Below are positions 23,118 to 34,717 of a stretch of 64,000 nt of DNA, one piece after another (position 1 is the stretch's first letter; every line of letters begins with the position of its first letter). The stretch is taken from assembly GCA_024291935.2 (NCBI GenBank), contig CM044314.1:21240001-21304000 (forward strand), read 5' to 3'. Under the pieces are notes generated by a model, which did no database searches, had not been told where the DNA came from, and saw nothing but the letters and a program-made list of their open reading frames with translations. The translations under genes were made by a program, and so were the position numbers. Origin of the DNA: Okapia johnstoni (lineage: Eukaryota; Chordata; Mammalia; Artiodactyla; Giraffidae).

Positions 23118-23575
23118 TAGACCCTCCCACAGGTATAAACCCCTCAATACCAAAATCAGCAGCAAGGTGCTAGCCTAAGTTCCCAGGGAGAGGATCCTGA
23201 GGCTTGAGTCCTTGGAAGGAGTAAGGGAAGAGGCAGGAACCGAGTGAGTCATGGGAAGAAGAACAAATAGAGGAAAATGCTTGCCCAAGTTGGCCTCAAC
23301 TTCTTAAGAGCACAGTTGATGGCTCCCTGTCTTGCCGGAGTCTGCCTGGGAGGGTGGTCTCTCCAGACAGTCCACCAGCAAGGAAGAAGGAAGGGTTTTT
23401 CCACTGATGAATAAGTCACCCCAGGGAGAACCGGCTCCCTCGACTCCTGGCCAACAGAGAATTCCAAGGGGTGTAGTTGTGTCAGTCACAGGGCCACATA
23501 CGATAGCAACAGAGCACAATATACCTTCCTCCACGGAAGAGAGAAGTCTCCACCCTCCAGCTTATGAGAATTATT
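23118..23575 (-). repeat. Unnamed ~455 bp interspersed repeat, copy B
   Basis: Inverted partner of 11344-11798 at about 95% identity over most of its length. Sequence beyond both ends differs from copy A, so the matching ends are likely element or truncation ends. The separation is about 11.3 kb. Confidence 0.85.
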
Positions 23576-24399
23576 GGTGTCAGAGATTCCAGGGAGCAGG
23601 ATGTAGCCAGTGTTTACTCAGAGCACACCTGAGGGTGAGAACGTTTATAAGAGTGTGATTGCGTTAACAACTTTCCCCCCTTTCCATCTCTTCGAGATTA
23701 TCTGCTGTTAACTGGGACACTCAGATCCTGCTCCCCCATGAGGCTATCCCAGGGGAACATGCTTTGTCTCAGGTGCCATCAACTGATTATTGAGGGTGCA
23801 CACTTACCAAAAGAACTAGCTTTTTCTACTATCATTGCCAAATTATTGGAAACGTGGATACTGTGCCTATTGGAGAAAACAAAATCTTCACTGTGCTGAG
23901 TTTTACATGGATTATCTCATGTATCTCTCACAAACTCCTAGGGTATCCTGAGTAGGATTCCTCTTCAGACAGTTTTAATTAAAAGTCTTGGGCTTCAAAG
24001 CCATGTAGATGAAAGATTTTAGTGTGGCACGCAGAGAGAAGCTATATACCCCTCTAATTAGTCACTAGAATGTGCAGCTAAAGCCAGCAATGATCTCATT
24101 AATTTATAAGTATTTGATGGGAGGAAACTCCCACTAATTAAATACAGTTTTCAAAAGTAAGATTCATGATTTCATCCATCAATAGTGTATTAAAATATTT
24201 TTTTGGAATTGGACTCATGTAATGCTCTGTTACAGCTATGTAAAGAAAGCAAACAACTAATCAGCAGTAAAGATCCAAAATGGTGAAAATAAAATAGTTA
24301 AAACTCTCGTCACAGCTGTCTAGGTCATCAGGGACAGCCAGAAGCTTATTTTTCTTTTGTAGAAATGAGATAAATGGCCTCAAATATTTCTCCCTGTCT
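23576..24399. other. Unassigned sequence
   Basis: No gene recognised. A decayed MIR-like stretch may lie at 23885-23990 (very low certainty). Confidence 0.35.
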
Positions 24400-25276
24400 G
24401 CATGTCCTGTGCAGGATTTTCTTCTGGCACCATACAGACGTCACTTCACTGTCTTCTGTTTTCACTGCTTCTCCTGAAAAAACAGCTAAATATCTTGCTG
24501 TTGCCCCTTTGAAGTTAATCTGTCTTTTACTTTTTTTCAGGCTGCTCTAAAGATTTCTCTCTTTGTTGTTGGTTTTCAGCAGTTTACCATGATGGTATGT
24601 ACATATGGTTTTTTTTTGATTTAACCTGCTTGGGATTCACTGAACTTGTTTGGATTTCATGAGTTTTGAGAAATTGTCTACACCTATTGCTTCCATCAGG
24701 GCTTCTCTGATGGCTCAGACAGTAAAGAATCCACCTGGAATGCAGGAGACACGGTTCGATCCCAGGGTTGGGAAGATCCCCTGGAGGAGGACATGGCAAC
24801 CCAGTCCAGTATTCTTGCCTGAAGAATCCCATGGACAGAGGAGCCTGGCGGACTACAGTCCATGGGGTCACAAAGAGTCGGACACGACTGAGCTACAAAC
24901 ATTGCTTTGATCATCATCTTCTTCTTCCTTTCTGGCACTTCAATTATATAATAGACCATTTTATCATGTCACATTTGTTTCTTAAATAACTTTTTGTATG
25001 TTATACTTTAAATTCTTTTTCATTATGGACATTTCTATCACTGAGTTTTGTTCTGTTTCCAAATATTTTCTTCTGCTGAAACCAATCTAGGGTGAATCCA
25101 CTCATTGATCTCTTAATTTCAATCACTGTGTTTTTCAGCCCGAGAATTTTCATTTGATCTGTTTATTATCACCTTTTCTTTGCCAGCTCCCATTTTGTCT
25201 TTTAATTTGTGGAACATGTCATAGTTATTTTAAAAATCATTGTTTGGAAATTCTCATATCTGGATCTAGGCCTATT
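24400..25276 (-). mobile_element. Old L1M-type 3' region, split by SINE
   Basis: 'tcactgtcttctgttttcac', 'gttggttttcagcagtttac' and 'tgggattcactgaacttgtt' left of the SINE, with 'tctggcacttcaattatata' and 'gagaattttcatttgatctg' right of it, follow the old L1 3' UTR in reverse. Same family as 5570-6420. Confidence 0.7.
24699..24900 (+). mobile_element. Bov-tA SINE
   Basis: Full length: tRNA head with A-box-like 'tggctcagaca' and B-box-like 'ggttcgatccc', then the BovA body to 'acacgactgagc'. Flanked by an 11/13 matching duplication at 24686-24698 and 24901-24913 inside the old L1. Confidence 0.95.
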
Positions 25277-25319
25277 TTATATATACATATATACACACAC
25301 ACATATATATATGTATATG

Positions 25320-25351
<32 letters not shown>
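25277..25351. repeat. (TA)/(AC)n microsatellite
   Basis: Alternating at/ac runs ending in an uninterrupted (AC)14 at 25323-25351. Confidence 0.95.
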
Positions 25352-25353
<2 letters not shown>

Positions 25354-25400
25354 GCTACAGCCCATAGAGTCGGACACGACTGAAGTGACTTCACACACAT
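25352..25400 (+). mobile_element. BovA 3' terminal fragment
   Basis: About 50 bp ('gggctacagcccatagagtc', 'ggacacgactgaagtgactt') directly after the AC run. The rest of the SINE is missing. Confidence 0.75.
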
Positions 25401-25539
25401 GCATGCAGAGTGTACTATTATAGTCTCTTAAGGGTCCTAACTGAAAACCTAGGAAGTTTATTAGGCCTCCTGCTCAGATACAGACACAGGACTAAAACTC
25501 CTCAGCATTTTGAGACCAACAAAATTTCTGTCTAGTTTG
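25401..25539. other. Unassigned sequence
   Basis: Nothing recognised. Confidence 0.3.
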
Positions 25540-25878
25540 TCAGCATGGGATGCCATAGCAAATACTGTATACTTGGCGGCTTAAACAACATTTATTTCTC
25601 ATAGTTCTGGAGACTGGAAGTCTGAGATCAGGGTCTAATGAGAGCCACTTCCTGCCTTGCCGATGGCTACCTTCTCACTCTGTTCTCATAGCAGAGAGAA
25701 TAATCAAGCTCTCTGAGATCTCTTTTTATGTGGATACTGATTGATGGCCCTATCTTTATGACCTCATCTAAACCTAATTGCTTCTCAAATGTCCCATCTC
25801 CCAATATTATCACATTGGGGAATAAGGCTTCAACATTATGACTTTTGGGGGGGACACAATTCAGTCCATAGGACCAAA
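25540..25878 (-). mobile_element. MaLR-type LTR
   Basis: 'ggcttaaacaacatttattt', 'ctcatagttctggagactgg', 'tattatcacattggggaata' and 'ggacacaattcagtccatag' match a reverse MST/MLT1-like LTR, the same superfamily as the one at 6421-7680. Confidence 0.75.
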
Positions 25879-27469
25879 CAAATTTTTAAAATCTGAAAAT
25901 GTCTCAAATTAAAATTTGAGTCAGAATGTAGGCTCATGTTTCTGAATTTTCCTACTCTCCAGGAGACTGATCTCTCAAGTCCTGGGCATTTTGGAAACCC
26001 TGGGCCCCCATTTTTGCCTTCTCAAATCCATGTTACTGCTGAATGCCCAGCCTTTTTGCTCCATGTTTTTTTGTGATTCTGCAAATTCCTGGAGGGGCAG
26101 AACTATGTAGATTTCTCAGCTCGTGTCAATGTTTCCCTTCTCTATGGAATCTTGGTCAAGTTCTAGTGACCAGATCACTAACATCTTCAGATGATGCACT
26201 GGTATTTATTGAGCTTTTCCAATGAGACATCAACTAAATTAGGCTGCCACAATTAGGCCGTTAGAGCTAGAACTTCATGTGCCCATAGATATTTCCCAGC
26301 ACCACCTCCTCCCCCATGACTGTTTTACCTGCTCTTTTCATTTTCTCTATTCACCTCTTGAATTCGCAAATCCTGCTAGAACACATCTTCCAAAGTGAAG
26401 CTTTCCAAGGTGACAAAGGAATGCTGAGCATTCTATTGAAGGTGATGCTGCCTAAATAAGACTTGCCCATCCTGTCCTGCGAGGTCCCAAGTGAGGACCA
26501 AGCTTGGGCTCTTCTTGAAACAGATATAGGGGTCCCCACATCAACAGCTACTTTCTTGGCTTTTGTTACATTTGCTTTGAAGATTTTGAGGCTAACCTTA
26601 AGCTCATCTCTCTGTTATAGAACTTTGGGAGCTAGAGTAAATACAAAATTATATGTTCACTGTCTTCTTTTTTTCACATTCTGTTCTTTACATTCTAACA
26701 TTCCTCCTGGCATGGCAGTGAGCATTCTCTCTGCCAGGGTTGACATTCAGATGTTCATAGCCAGTCAATGCCCTCCATCTCCAGCCAGGGATCGTACCTT
26801 GAACTTGGTGCTATTCAACACTTGAAGAAAAGCTAAGTGGAGAATGGGCATGTGGTTCAGTTTTTCTCCTAGATATCCAGCCATCTGTGCTTGGATTGAA
26901 CCAGCTGTGACCCTGATTTCGCTATAGTGGGAACTAGGGAGTCTTCACTGAATTTTACTTTGGATTAATGCCATCAGCAGTCAAGGGGGAAAGCAAAAGA
27001 AAGAGATCATTTCTCTTTGTGGATGTATTTTCTACATTAAACAATACCTTCTTTTGAAGACCCTTGGAGAAACTTCTCTGTGTGAAAAACTTGGAGAAAC
27101 TTCTCTATAAGTAATAACTAGATTGCTCCTTGGAAACTGGTTCATTTTTATATTGTAAGCTTTATGAATTATGTAAGTAATGGTATTTTCTTCTTAGATT
27201 AGTCACTTGATAGCTTAGAGTCATACTTAGAACTTTCTCCTGAAAAGGGTGTAGGATTCCATTACAAGCCTTTGCTATACTCATTCCACGTCTGGCTATG
27301 TCATATTTCCCTAACCGTGGGGCTCTCTGTCTTTACTGACATCATTCTGGGTCAAATACATCTCCTTTGCTTCAACTACTGTGGCTGCTGTTTTATTTGT
27401 CTTCCTCCTTCCAGTCTTACCTTTATTCCCCAGTGTATTACCTACATTAGCCAGAATAATCATCTGTAT
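25879..27469. other. Unassigned sequence
   Basis: 1.6 kb with no recognised gene or repeat. A 17 bp phrase 'cttggagaaacttctct' is duplicated in tandem at 27063 and 27090. Confidence 0.4.
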
Positions 27470-27962
27470 TAGTTATCTATTGCTACCTAAAAAATTAGCG
27501 GTTTAAAACAACATATATTAGTTATCTCACCATTTCTGTGGGTCAGGAATCTAGGCAAGGCTTAGCTGGGTGTCTCTGACTCAGGATCTCTCAAAAGTTG
27601 CAAGAAGTGTTGGCAGGGGCTTCATCACTTGAAAGCTCAACTGGAGAAAGGTACACTTCTAAGCTGACTCATATGACTGTTGGCAGGAGACATCTGTTCC
27701 TTCATGTGTGGGTATTTCCATAGGGCAGCTCACACCGTGACAGCTGGCTTTCCTTAGTGTGATGAGGGAGAGACTGAGGCATCAAGGATGAACTCCACAG
27801 TTACCTAATCTTGGAAGTGTCAACCTATCCCTTTTACCATATTTGTTTGTCATTAGAAGCAGTCACTAAATCTGGTCTATACCTGAGGGTATAGGATCAC
27901 ACAGGATGAATACCACGATGCACGGATCACTGGGGCCATCTTGGAGGCAGCCTACCACATGT
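27470..27962 (-). mobile_element. Old mammal-wide repeat, family uncertain
   Basis: 'attagttatctattgctacc', 'ggtttaaaacaacatatatt', 'tttctgtgggtcaggaatct' and 'gggccatcttggaggcagcc' are landmarks of a common old ~450-500 bp mammalian repeat. I cannot name it safely. The strand is a guess. Confidence 0.55.
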
Positions 27963-27984
27963 CTTAGTACACAAAGCGGAGTGT

Positions 27985-28125
27985 ACTTTGCTGAAAACCT
28001 TTTGGTAGCTCCTTAGTGTTCTTCAAATGAAGTCCAAATTCTTTGACGTGACTGACAGGTCTCTCCAGCCATGGATTACCCACTGGTCTTATTTGGAGAA
28101 GCTCCATTCCTGACCCTTTTATTTT
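27985..28125 (+). mobile_element. L2 fragment, probable
   Basis: 'aatgaagtccaaattctttg' and 'ggtctctccagcc' resemble the L2 ORF2 end/3' region. Confidence 0.5.
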
Positions 28126-28406
28126 TCTTTTTTTTCAGGAAAAAAAAAAAAAAGAAAATGGACTCCATTTAGTTTCATCTTTTCTCTGTCTCAGAGGACA
28201 TTTTCAAAACCTAGCAAACTTATCCAAGAAGTGTGAAACAGAATGTTGCAGATGTCACCAGAGTAATGTACAATCTAGAAATTGATTTCTGGATAATTTA
28301 CAATTGTCTATAACTGGACAGAAATGAGTGAAAACAGTGAAAATGGTTAGCACTTAAGACTGTGGGTTGGGTTCTTCTTGGAGAACTTGATGAGCACTAC
28401 CTTCAG
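28126..28406. other. Unassigned, with poly(T)-poly(A) patch
   Basis: A T run and an A run lie back to back at 28124-28154. Otherwise nothing is recognised. Confidence 0.35.
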
Positions 28407-28722
28407 TCCAGTTCAGTTCAGTTCAGTCGCTCAGTTGTGTCCGACTCCTTGCAACCCCATGAATTGCAGCACGCCAGGCCTCCCTGTCCGTCACCAGCTC
28501 CCGGAGTTTACCCAAACCCATGTCCATCGAGTCAGTGATGCCATCCAGCCATCTCATCCTCTATCGTCCCCTTCTCCTCCCACCTCCAATCCTTCCCAGC
28601 ATTAGGGTCTTTTCCAATGAGTCAACTCTTCTCATGAGATGACCAAAGTATTGGAGTTTCAGCTTCAACATCAGTCCTTCCAATGAACACCCGGGACTGA
28701 TCTCCTTTAGGATGGACTGATT
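28407..28722 (-). mobile_element. BovB LINE 3' end
   Basis: The last ~315 bp of BovB in reverse, from 'cagttcagttcagttcagtc' to 'tcctttaggatggactga'. Close to consensus, so fairly young. No intact frame. Confidence 0.95.
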
Positions 28723-29001
28723 TATTCTTAAATCACCCTCTTCCCTCGTCCTTCCCAGTTCACAGAAGTGGGCTCACAAAGGCTGGCTTGGAGCCCCCTC
28801 CCTTAAGCACTACACCTATTGCTGTGGCTGGCGTGTGTGGACATGACCTGGCAGGTACTGTTGGGACTGGTGACTCTGGCTTTCACAGTGCTCAGCACAG
28901 GGTTCCATAAGCAATTTGATCCCCAAGGATGGCTACTGTTGCCTACTTTAGGCTATACACAATGTTTTAAGACAAAGAGTGGAAACAAGGACAGTTTGAA
29001 A
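28723..29001. other. Unassigned sequence
   Basis: Nothing recognised. Confidence 0.35.
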
Positions 29002-29050
29002 TAAAAACTCATTAAACTCATTAACTCAAAAACTCATTAACTCACAAAAA
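29002..29050 (+). repeat. Short tandem 'actcattaa' repeats at duplication edge
   Basis: Three copies of actcattaa/actcattaactca-type words in about 45 bp, ending exactly where the duplicated 291 bp segment begins. Confidence 0.8.
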
Positions 29051-29229
29051 CTTTGTGACCCCATGGACTATAGCCCACCAGGTTCCCCTGTTCATGGACT
29101 TTTCCAGGTAAGAATACTGGAGTGAGTTGCCATTCCCTTCTCCAGGGGACCTTCCCGACCCAGGGATCGAACCCGTGTCTCCTGCATTGCAGGCAGATTC
29201 TTTACTGTCTGAGCCACCAGGGAAGCCCC
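29051..29229 (-). mobile_element. Bov-tA SINE, 3' end cut off
   Basis: Reverse Bov-tA with recognisable head boxes ('gggatcgaacc', 'ctgagccacca'). Its BovA terminus stops abruptly at the duplication edge. Confidence 0.92.
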
Positions 29230-29341
29230 TAGGGGAGCTTCATCTTCTGCTGAACACATTTTTAAAACGACTTTAAGAAGCTTATCATATCAGGGACCAG
29301 ACAGACTCCATTGCCTGGGACACATCAGACCACCTGACCCC
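29051..29341 (+). repeat. 291 bp recent duplication, copy 1
   Basis: Aligns without gaps to 30283-30573 with one difference in 291 (cttcccgacc against cttcctgacc). It holds most of a reverse Bov-tA (29051-29229) plus 112 bp of non-SINE sequence. The SINE's terminal ~31 bp are missing here and present in copy 2, so this looks like the daughter copy. Confidence 0.95.
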
Positions 29342-30251
29342 ACGTAATGTGTACTGGGATTTTGTGAATTTGATAATAGAAAAAGATTTTTGTTGTTGCT
29401 TGTTTTACTTTTCCCCATAAATAACCTTTTTGAAACAAGAACTTTTTTTTTTTGTATTAAACTTTCTCTTATCTGTTTCTTCTTCATTCATCTTTTAGCG
29501 ACCATGACTAAGTTTTGTGGATTACATCAGGTCATTTCCAGCTGAAGGAGTGACACTGAGATGGAGCTGATTTGGAGTCATCTAAGGAACCCTCATAGAG
29601 CTGGGTAAAGTAAGGGGCTGGCACCTAGAGGCCCCACAGAGGGAGGGCTGGCTAGCCTCAGGGGCTCCCAGGAAGGACATCACTCCTGGGTAGAAAGTTG
29701 GAGAAACGAATGCTCCCATCTCAAACCCCAGATTTCTATGATCCAGTAGCCTTTACTCCTTTCCCAGCCCTCATTCTAAACCCTATTACTGCTAAAATAA
29801 CTTCAGTGTCATATGGTAAGGAATCATGCTTCCTTTGCAAGTATTAGCCTGCACAATTTTTAGAAAAGAATGTCTCTAAAAGATCTAGGTCTCTGATAGC
29901 TGCCACTCATGGGCCCAATCATTCCAGAAGCAAGTTTTACCTTATGTGATTGGGAGCACTGGGGACTTTCTGACATTTTCAGCTGCCTCTCAGCTTCTTG
30001 ACACGTTTCATATAAGTTTTAGCTTTTTCACTTATTTCACCTTATCTCCCCATCCACATGTTTAATGAGTGTTTTATTAATGGTGACTGATTTTTGCAAG
30101 TTAACACTCACTTTGCAACCCAGAGCAGCAAATGGAAGAAAACAAAACCAAACTTGTCCTTCTCCAGAGAGCACAAGTTCAAACCAGCCTAGTCAAAATC
30201 TAAGTGATTGATCCATTTGACAGTTAAAACTCTGGCTTCCTCTCTCTTGAG
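29342..30251. other. Unassigned sequence between duplicated segments
   Basis: No gene or repeat recognised. Confidence 0.4.
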
Positions 30252-30461
30252 GAAAGTGTTAGTTGCTCGGTTGTGTCCGACTCTTTGTGACCCCATGGAC
30301 TATAGCCCACCAGGTTCCCCTGTTCATGGACTTTTCCAGGTAAGAATACTGGAGTGAGTTGCCATTCCCTTCTCCAGGGGACCTTCCTGACCCAGGGATC
30401 GAACCCGTGTCTCCTGCATTGCAGGCAGATTCTTTACTGTCTGAGCCACCAGGGAAGCCCC
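30252..30461 (-). mobile_element. Bov-tA SINE, complete
   Basis: The same SINE as 29051-29229 with its full end ('gttagttgctcggttgtgtc'). It is the likely source locus. Confidence 0.93.
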
Positions 30462-30573
30462 TAGGGGAGCTTCATCTTCTGCTGAACACATTTTTAAAAC
30501 GACTTTAAGAAGCTTATCATATCAGGGACCAGACAGACTCCATTGCCTGGGACACATCAGACCACCTGACCCC
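30283..30573 (+). repeat. 291 bp recent duplication, copy 2
   Basis: Offset exactly 1232 bp from copy 1. The 112 bp after the SINE are also shared, so this is not two independent SINE insertions. Confidence 0.95.
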
Positions 30574-31314
30574 TGTCCTGTGATGGCTCAGCACTGCTTT
30601 GAGTCTCTCTGTCAGGCCTCTGTGATGGCTGTACCCCAGGGCTGCTTGAGGATCAGACTCCCCTGAAACACTGTCCTTCCCTCCTGACTATCATGATCTC
30701 TTCTTTTCCTTCTTCATTTCTTAGTGGCACTCCAAGCAGAAAGGAATTAGCTAAAAATCTGTTTGAAAATGTACTTTCTTGCACACCTTATTGCTCTTGG
30801 AAAACTAACTCTTCATGTCTACACATCCCAGATTACAAGGTAGAGTCACATGACCCAAAACAGTGAAGTTAAGGCCAGTGCCCACTCTAAAGAGGTGATG
30901 GGGCTCACAGGAGCAACGAGACTCAACTAGGAGGGCTGTGTCTCCCACGTGTGGCAAAGCCATCGACTGAATACAAGCTCATTCCTCTGCACTAATAGTT
31001 TCTGGGAAGCAGAACTCACTCCGTCCAGAGGTCCAGGATTTGGTCATATCTGGCTGAGTCCTCACTGCCCTGGCTTCTTTGAGCCTCCTTCCATGAGGGC
31101 TGGAGGAAGGGGACGGATGCAATTCGAGGGCTGGGGCAGAACCAGGACACAAAACTATCAATGCAAACTAAGATAAGAGCTTTCTCAGACTTGGAAAAGA
31201 AATCACATTTCAAAAATTACACATTTTTGAAAGTTGACAAATACCATATATGTCATAATATCATAAAAATAACATATATTTTTATATTTCACTTCTGAAA
31301 TACTTCAGGAATTC
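30574..31314. other. Unassigned sequence
   Basis: No gene or repeat recognised. Confidence 0.4.
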
Positions 31315-31338
31315 TTTTTTTTTTTTTTTTTTTTTTTT
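31315..31338. repeat. Poly(T) run of 24
   Basis: An uninterrupted T run. No recognisable retroelement adjoins it. Confidence 0.9.
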
Positions 31339-31437
31339 GCTTTGGTAGTAATTTGCATCTTTCATTTGGAAATACCTATTTCTGAAGGATAAGATTCACT
31401 GGAATCTCTAATTTGTGAGTTGCTATGTGGGGGTGGT

Positions 31438-31652
31438 GGGGCTTCCCCGGGGGCTTAGTGGTAAAGAATCGCCTGCAATACAGGAGACATGAGTTTGATC
31501 CCTGGGTTGGGAAGATCCCCTGGAGGAGGGCATGGCAACCCACTGCAGTATTCTTGCCTGGAGAATCCCATGGACAGGGGAGCCTGGCGGGCTACAGCTT
31601 ATAGGGTCACAAAGAGTCTGACACGATGGAAGCAACTGAGGACACACACATG
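31438..31652 (+). mobile_element. Bov-tA SINE
   Basis: Complete head and body from 'ggggcttccc' to 'cacgatggaagcaactgagg'. Confidence 0.93.
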
Positions 31653-32371
31653 GAAGTGGAGGGGGATAAAATATGACTTCATATATATTGATGGAGTTGT
31701 TATTTGTAGAGCTCCTGCACTTTTTGCCCTAAGAAACAGGAGTTCTGATAAGTGCTATTGCACATGATTCTCATTAAAAAACTCTACATTGCATCTATAA
31801 TTAAGTATACTGCATTTTAAGCATTTTCCTGACCAGAGAACACTTCTGTTTTGACAGGCATTACTGGAAATGGCCTATGGTTTAAAGCATAATGGCTGGG
31901 AGAGTTCTCAGAGACTAGCTTCTGGCTCTGCGCCTCTCTATCCCTGCTTCTCTTCTGCTGCCCACAGTGCTGTAGGAAGTGATCCCATCTGCTTGTCAAG
32001 ACACTGGGGGATTGAATCTTGGGCAGGGGGACATTCCAGGAAGTCATTCCTGCCCTGGAATTGTTACCAATAAGGTAGCCATATGAGGAGGTGACTAAAA
32101 TCATGAAAATATGCCTCCAAAGCTCAAATTCAGCATTCTTCCACATCATTTTCCCATTGGTTGGATCTCAAAGCGTTCCTATCCACAAGATGCCCTCTAG
32201 CTGGAGGAACACTGGGAGAGAGAAGCTTTGACATTTTCAGATCTTATGGAAGCAGAACCTAGTGAACATGTTGCTCGTGCAGACAAGGGGTATAAATTGC
32301 CTTCGCTCCAAAATGGTCTTGTTTCCAAGGGAGCATCAGTGACCTACAAGGGCATGCAAAATGCAGGGAAG
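31653..32371. other. Unassigned sequence
   Basis: No gene or repeat recognised. Confidence 0.4.
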
Positions 32372-32745
32372 GTATTATAGGCTGAGTCATCCCCCACCAT
32401 ATTGAAGCCCTAACCCCTAGCACCTCAGAATGTGACTGTTTTTGGAGATGAGACCTCTAAAGGGGTGACTAAGGTAAAGTGGTGCTATTAGTGTGGACCC
32501 TAATCCGATGCGCAGTGCTCTGACAAGAAGAGGAGATGAGGGCACAGACCCCCACAGAAGGAAGACCATGTCAGGACACAGGGAGAAGACAGCCATTTGC
32601 AAACCAAGGAGAGAGGCCTGAGAAGAAGCCAACCCTGCTCACAACTTGATCTTGGACTTTCAGCCTCCAGAGCTGTCTGAGAATACATTTCTGTTGTTTA
32701 AGCTGCCCAGTCATGGAGTCCCATACAGACTTATACAGTAGTACA
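32372..32745 (+). mobile_element. MLT1-like MaLR LTR
   Basis: 'ttgaagccctaacccctagc', 'ggagagaggcctgagaagaa', 'tgatcttggactttcagcct' and 'cagcctccagagctg' follow the MLT1 LTR in forward order. No internal ERV sequence. Confidence 0.8.
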
Positions 32746-32789
32746 ACTGGGATGTGACTGCAATGCTCCAGGTTGTAATGAAAATTTAC

Positions 32790-33110
32790 AGTTGAGTTTA
32801 GTCGAGTTTATTTAGTTTTTCAAAGTGTTTATTGAGTGATCTACTATCTACATTGGCACTACACTATGCCACTACACTAAGTGCCAGCTTTAGAACATGA
32901 CATAAAAATCTTATATCTTATGACATAAGATGGGAGTATAAGTCAGAAAAATCCTTGCCTTAACTTTTAGTCTAGTGGGAGGACATAGGTATACATAAAT
33001 CAATAGGATTTTAAGTAAATTGTGTTTGTGACAATAGGAATACTCCAGTTCTCCAGAATAGAGAGGGCCTGGCAGTGGAAGTTCTCTTTAAGAAGATGTC
33101 AGAAAAGAAT
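32790..33110 (-). mobile_element. L2 fragment
   Basis: 'gtgtttattgagtgatctac', 'agtctagtgggaggacatag' and 'gagggcctggcagtggaag' fit reverse L2. Confidence 0.6.
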
Positions 33111-33339
33111 TTTCTGAAGCCTTGATCTGTGAGAGGAGCCATGAAGAGCATGAAGGAGGTGCCAACACACAGATCATTGAGAACATTATTCCAAGAAACA
33201 TATGACACAAGAATATAAGGAGAGAGGAGAATTATAGAGGGAAGTGGAAGATGTTCTGGGCATCCTCTGAGGTTTGATAACCAGAGCTGACATTGAGCCA
33301 ACTGTCAAACTTATGAGTAGGACCATTCTAAGTCATCTA
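33111..33339. other. Unassigned sequence
   Basis: Nothing recognised. Confidence 0.3.
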
Positions 33340-33520
33340 GCCCCAGGCATTCTGCCATCTGGCCTCTACTGTGAGTGGAGCAGGGATCCATCAAATCTGC
33401 CCTGACTAGAAAAACTGCACAGGTGACTCACAGAATTGTGAGAAATAATCAACATTTGTCATTTTAAGCTTAAGTTTTGGGGTAACTTGTTATGCAGCAA
33501 GAGCTAGCTGATACAAACTC
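33340..33520 (+). mobile_element. Old LTR 3' end (MLT1-like)
   Basis: 'acagaattgtgagaaataat', 'cattttaagcttaagttttg' and 'gtaacttgttatgcagcaag' are the typical 3' end of an MLT1-class LTR. Confidence 0.65.
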
Positions 33521-33907
33521 ATAAGGATGTCATGAAGAGTGTCTAGATAACTAAAACATTTAGAACAGTGTTGGGGTATAGCCTATGTACAGTAAATGTT
33601 AGTAATTATTGATATAGGTTATTTGCAATTTTTGTTTTGTTTTTAATAGTGAGCTCTTTCTTGGCAGGGACAGTTTTTTCTCTGTGGAAGCTCCATGAGT
33701 CTGAGATTGTGGAGCTGTCCCTACAGAAGGCTTGATGCTTGTTACTGCTAAGTCACCATAGTGGTTTTATGTTAATTTCTCAGCTTATGATACCTGCACT
33801 GTGTGGCTCATGTAAATTTTTGCATGGCATAGATTTGGTTTTTCAACCACTTAGTAAGTTTCCCATCCATCCAGGGTTCCGGAAATGTGGCAAGTTTCCT
33901 TGCTGCT
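33521..33907. other. Unassigned sequence
   Basis: No gene or repeat recognised. Confidence 0.35.
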
Positions 33908-33982
33908 TCCCATTGACAGAGTACCCTGGCGGGCTACAGTCCATGGAGTCACAAGAGTCAGACATGACTAAGTGAGAACATC
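33908..33982 (+). mobile_element. BovA 3' fragment
   Basis: 'cattgacagagtaccctggc' and 'gggctacagtccatggagtc', ending 'acatgactaag'. Confidence 0.85.
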
Positions 33983-34403
33983 TGTTCTCATAATGGTAGG
34001 AAATCCAAGTCTTCCCAGTATGCCACCTTTCTGGAAGTCACCAGCAATCTCTTTTTGGCAGATCTAGTGGGACATCCTTCTCTTTGGATAATGCAAAAAA
34101 TAATTTCCAAAAATTGATTTTTGAGCTGAAAGCTCCTGTTACTCAGAGGTATCTTTTAAAAGGCTGATCTAGAGTTTTCTTGCAAACATTTCCCTGAGAA
34201 AGTTACTAATTAGTAATTTAAAAAATTCTCTTCAATGTTTAAAAGAGGTAAACATTTTTTGTAATAGATTCTTTAATTCTGAAAAGTTAATGTCAAAAAA
34301 TTAGCTTCAAAAAAAAAAAAAAGTTAGCTTCCTTCTTCAGTGGTATCTCTCCCCTCCCAGCCCACTTCTTTCAACAATGCTGGCAGCTTGTCTCTCACGA
34401 TTT
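33983..34403. other. Unassigned sequence with A run
   Basis: A short poly(A) lies at 34309-34322. Nothing else recognised. Confidence 0.35.
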
Positions 34404-34418
34404 AAAGATATGCTTGTG

Positions 34419-34702
34419 GGGCTTTTCTGGTGGTCTGGCGGTAAAGAATCCACATGGTAGCACACAGGATGTGGGTTTGATCTCTGATTGGGAAACTAAG
34501 ATCTCACATGCCGTGGAGAAACGGAGCCTGCTCACTGCGACTCCTGAATCTGGCCCACTCTGGAGTCTGTGTGTCACGACTGCTTAGCCTGAGCCACAAC
34601 TAGGGAGTTTGTGTGCCTCAAGGAAAGAACCTGAATGATGCAGCAAAAATCCTGTAAGCGGCAACTAAGACCGGACGCGGCCAAATAAATAAATATTGAA
34701 GA
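34419..34702 (+). mobile_element. CHR-2-type artiodactyl SINE
   Basis: A tRNA-derived head ('ggtaaagaatccacatgg', 'gtgggtttgatctctgat'), then 'ggaaactaagatctcacatg' and a tail in 'gcggccaaataaataaat'. A 12/15 matching, hence old, target duplication is seen at 34404-34418 and 34703-34717. Confidence 0.8.
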
Positions 34703-34717
34703 AAAGATGTGCTCATG

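Noticed and set aside
25154..25423. 89-codon frame with Tyr/Val/Thr-His repeats
   Set aside because: Translation of the TA/AC microsatellite.
31315..31338. T run as a Pol III terminator
   Set aside because: No Pol III gene lies upstream on the plus strand. The nearest SINE is downstream.
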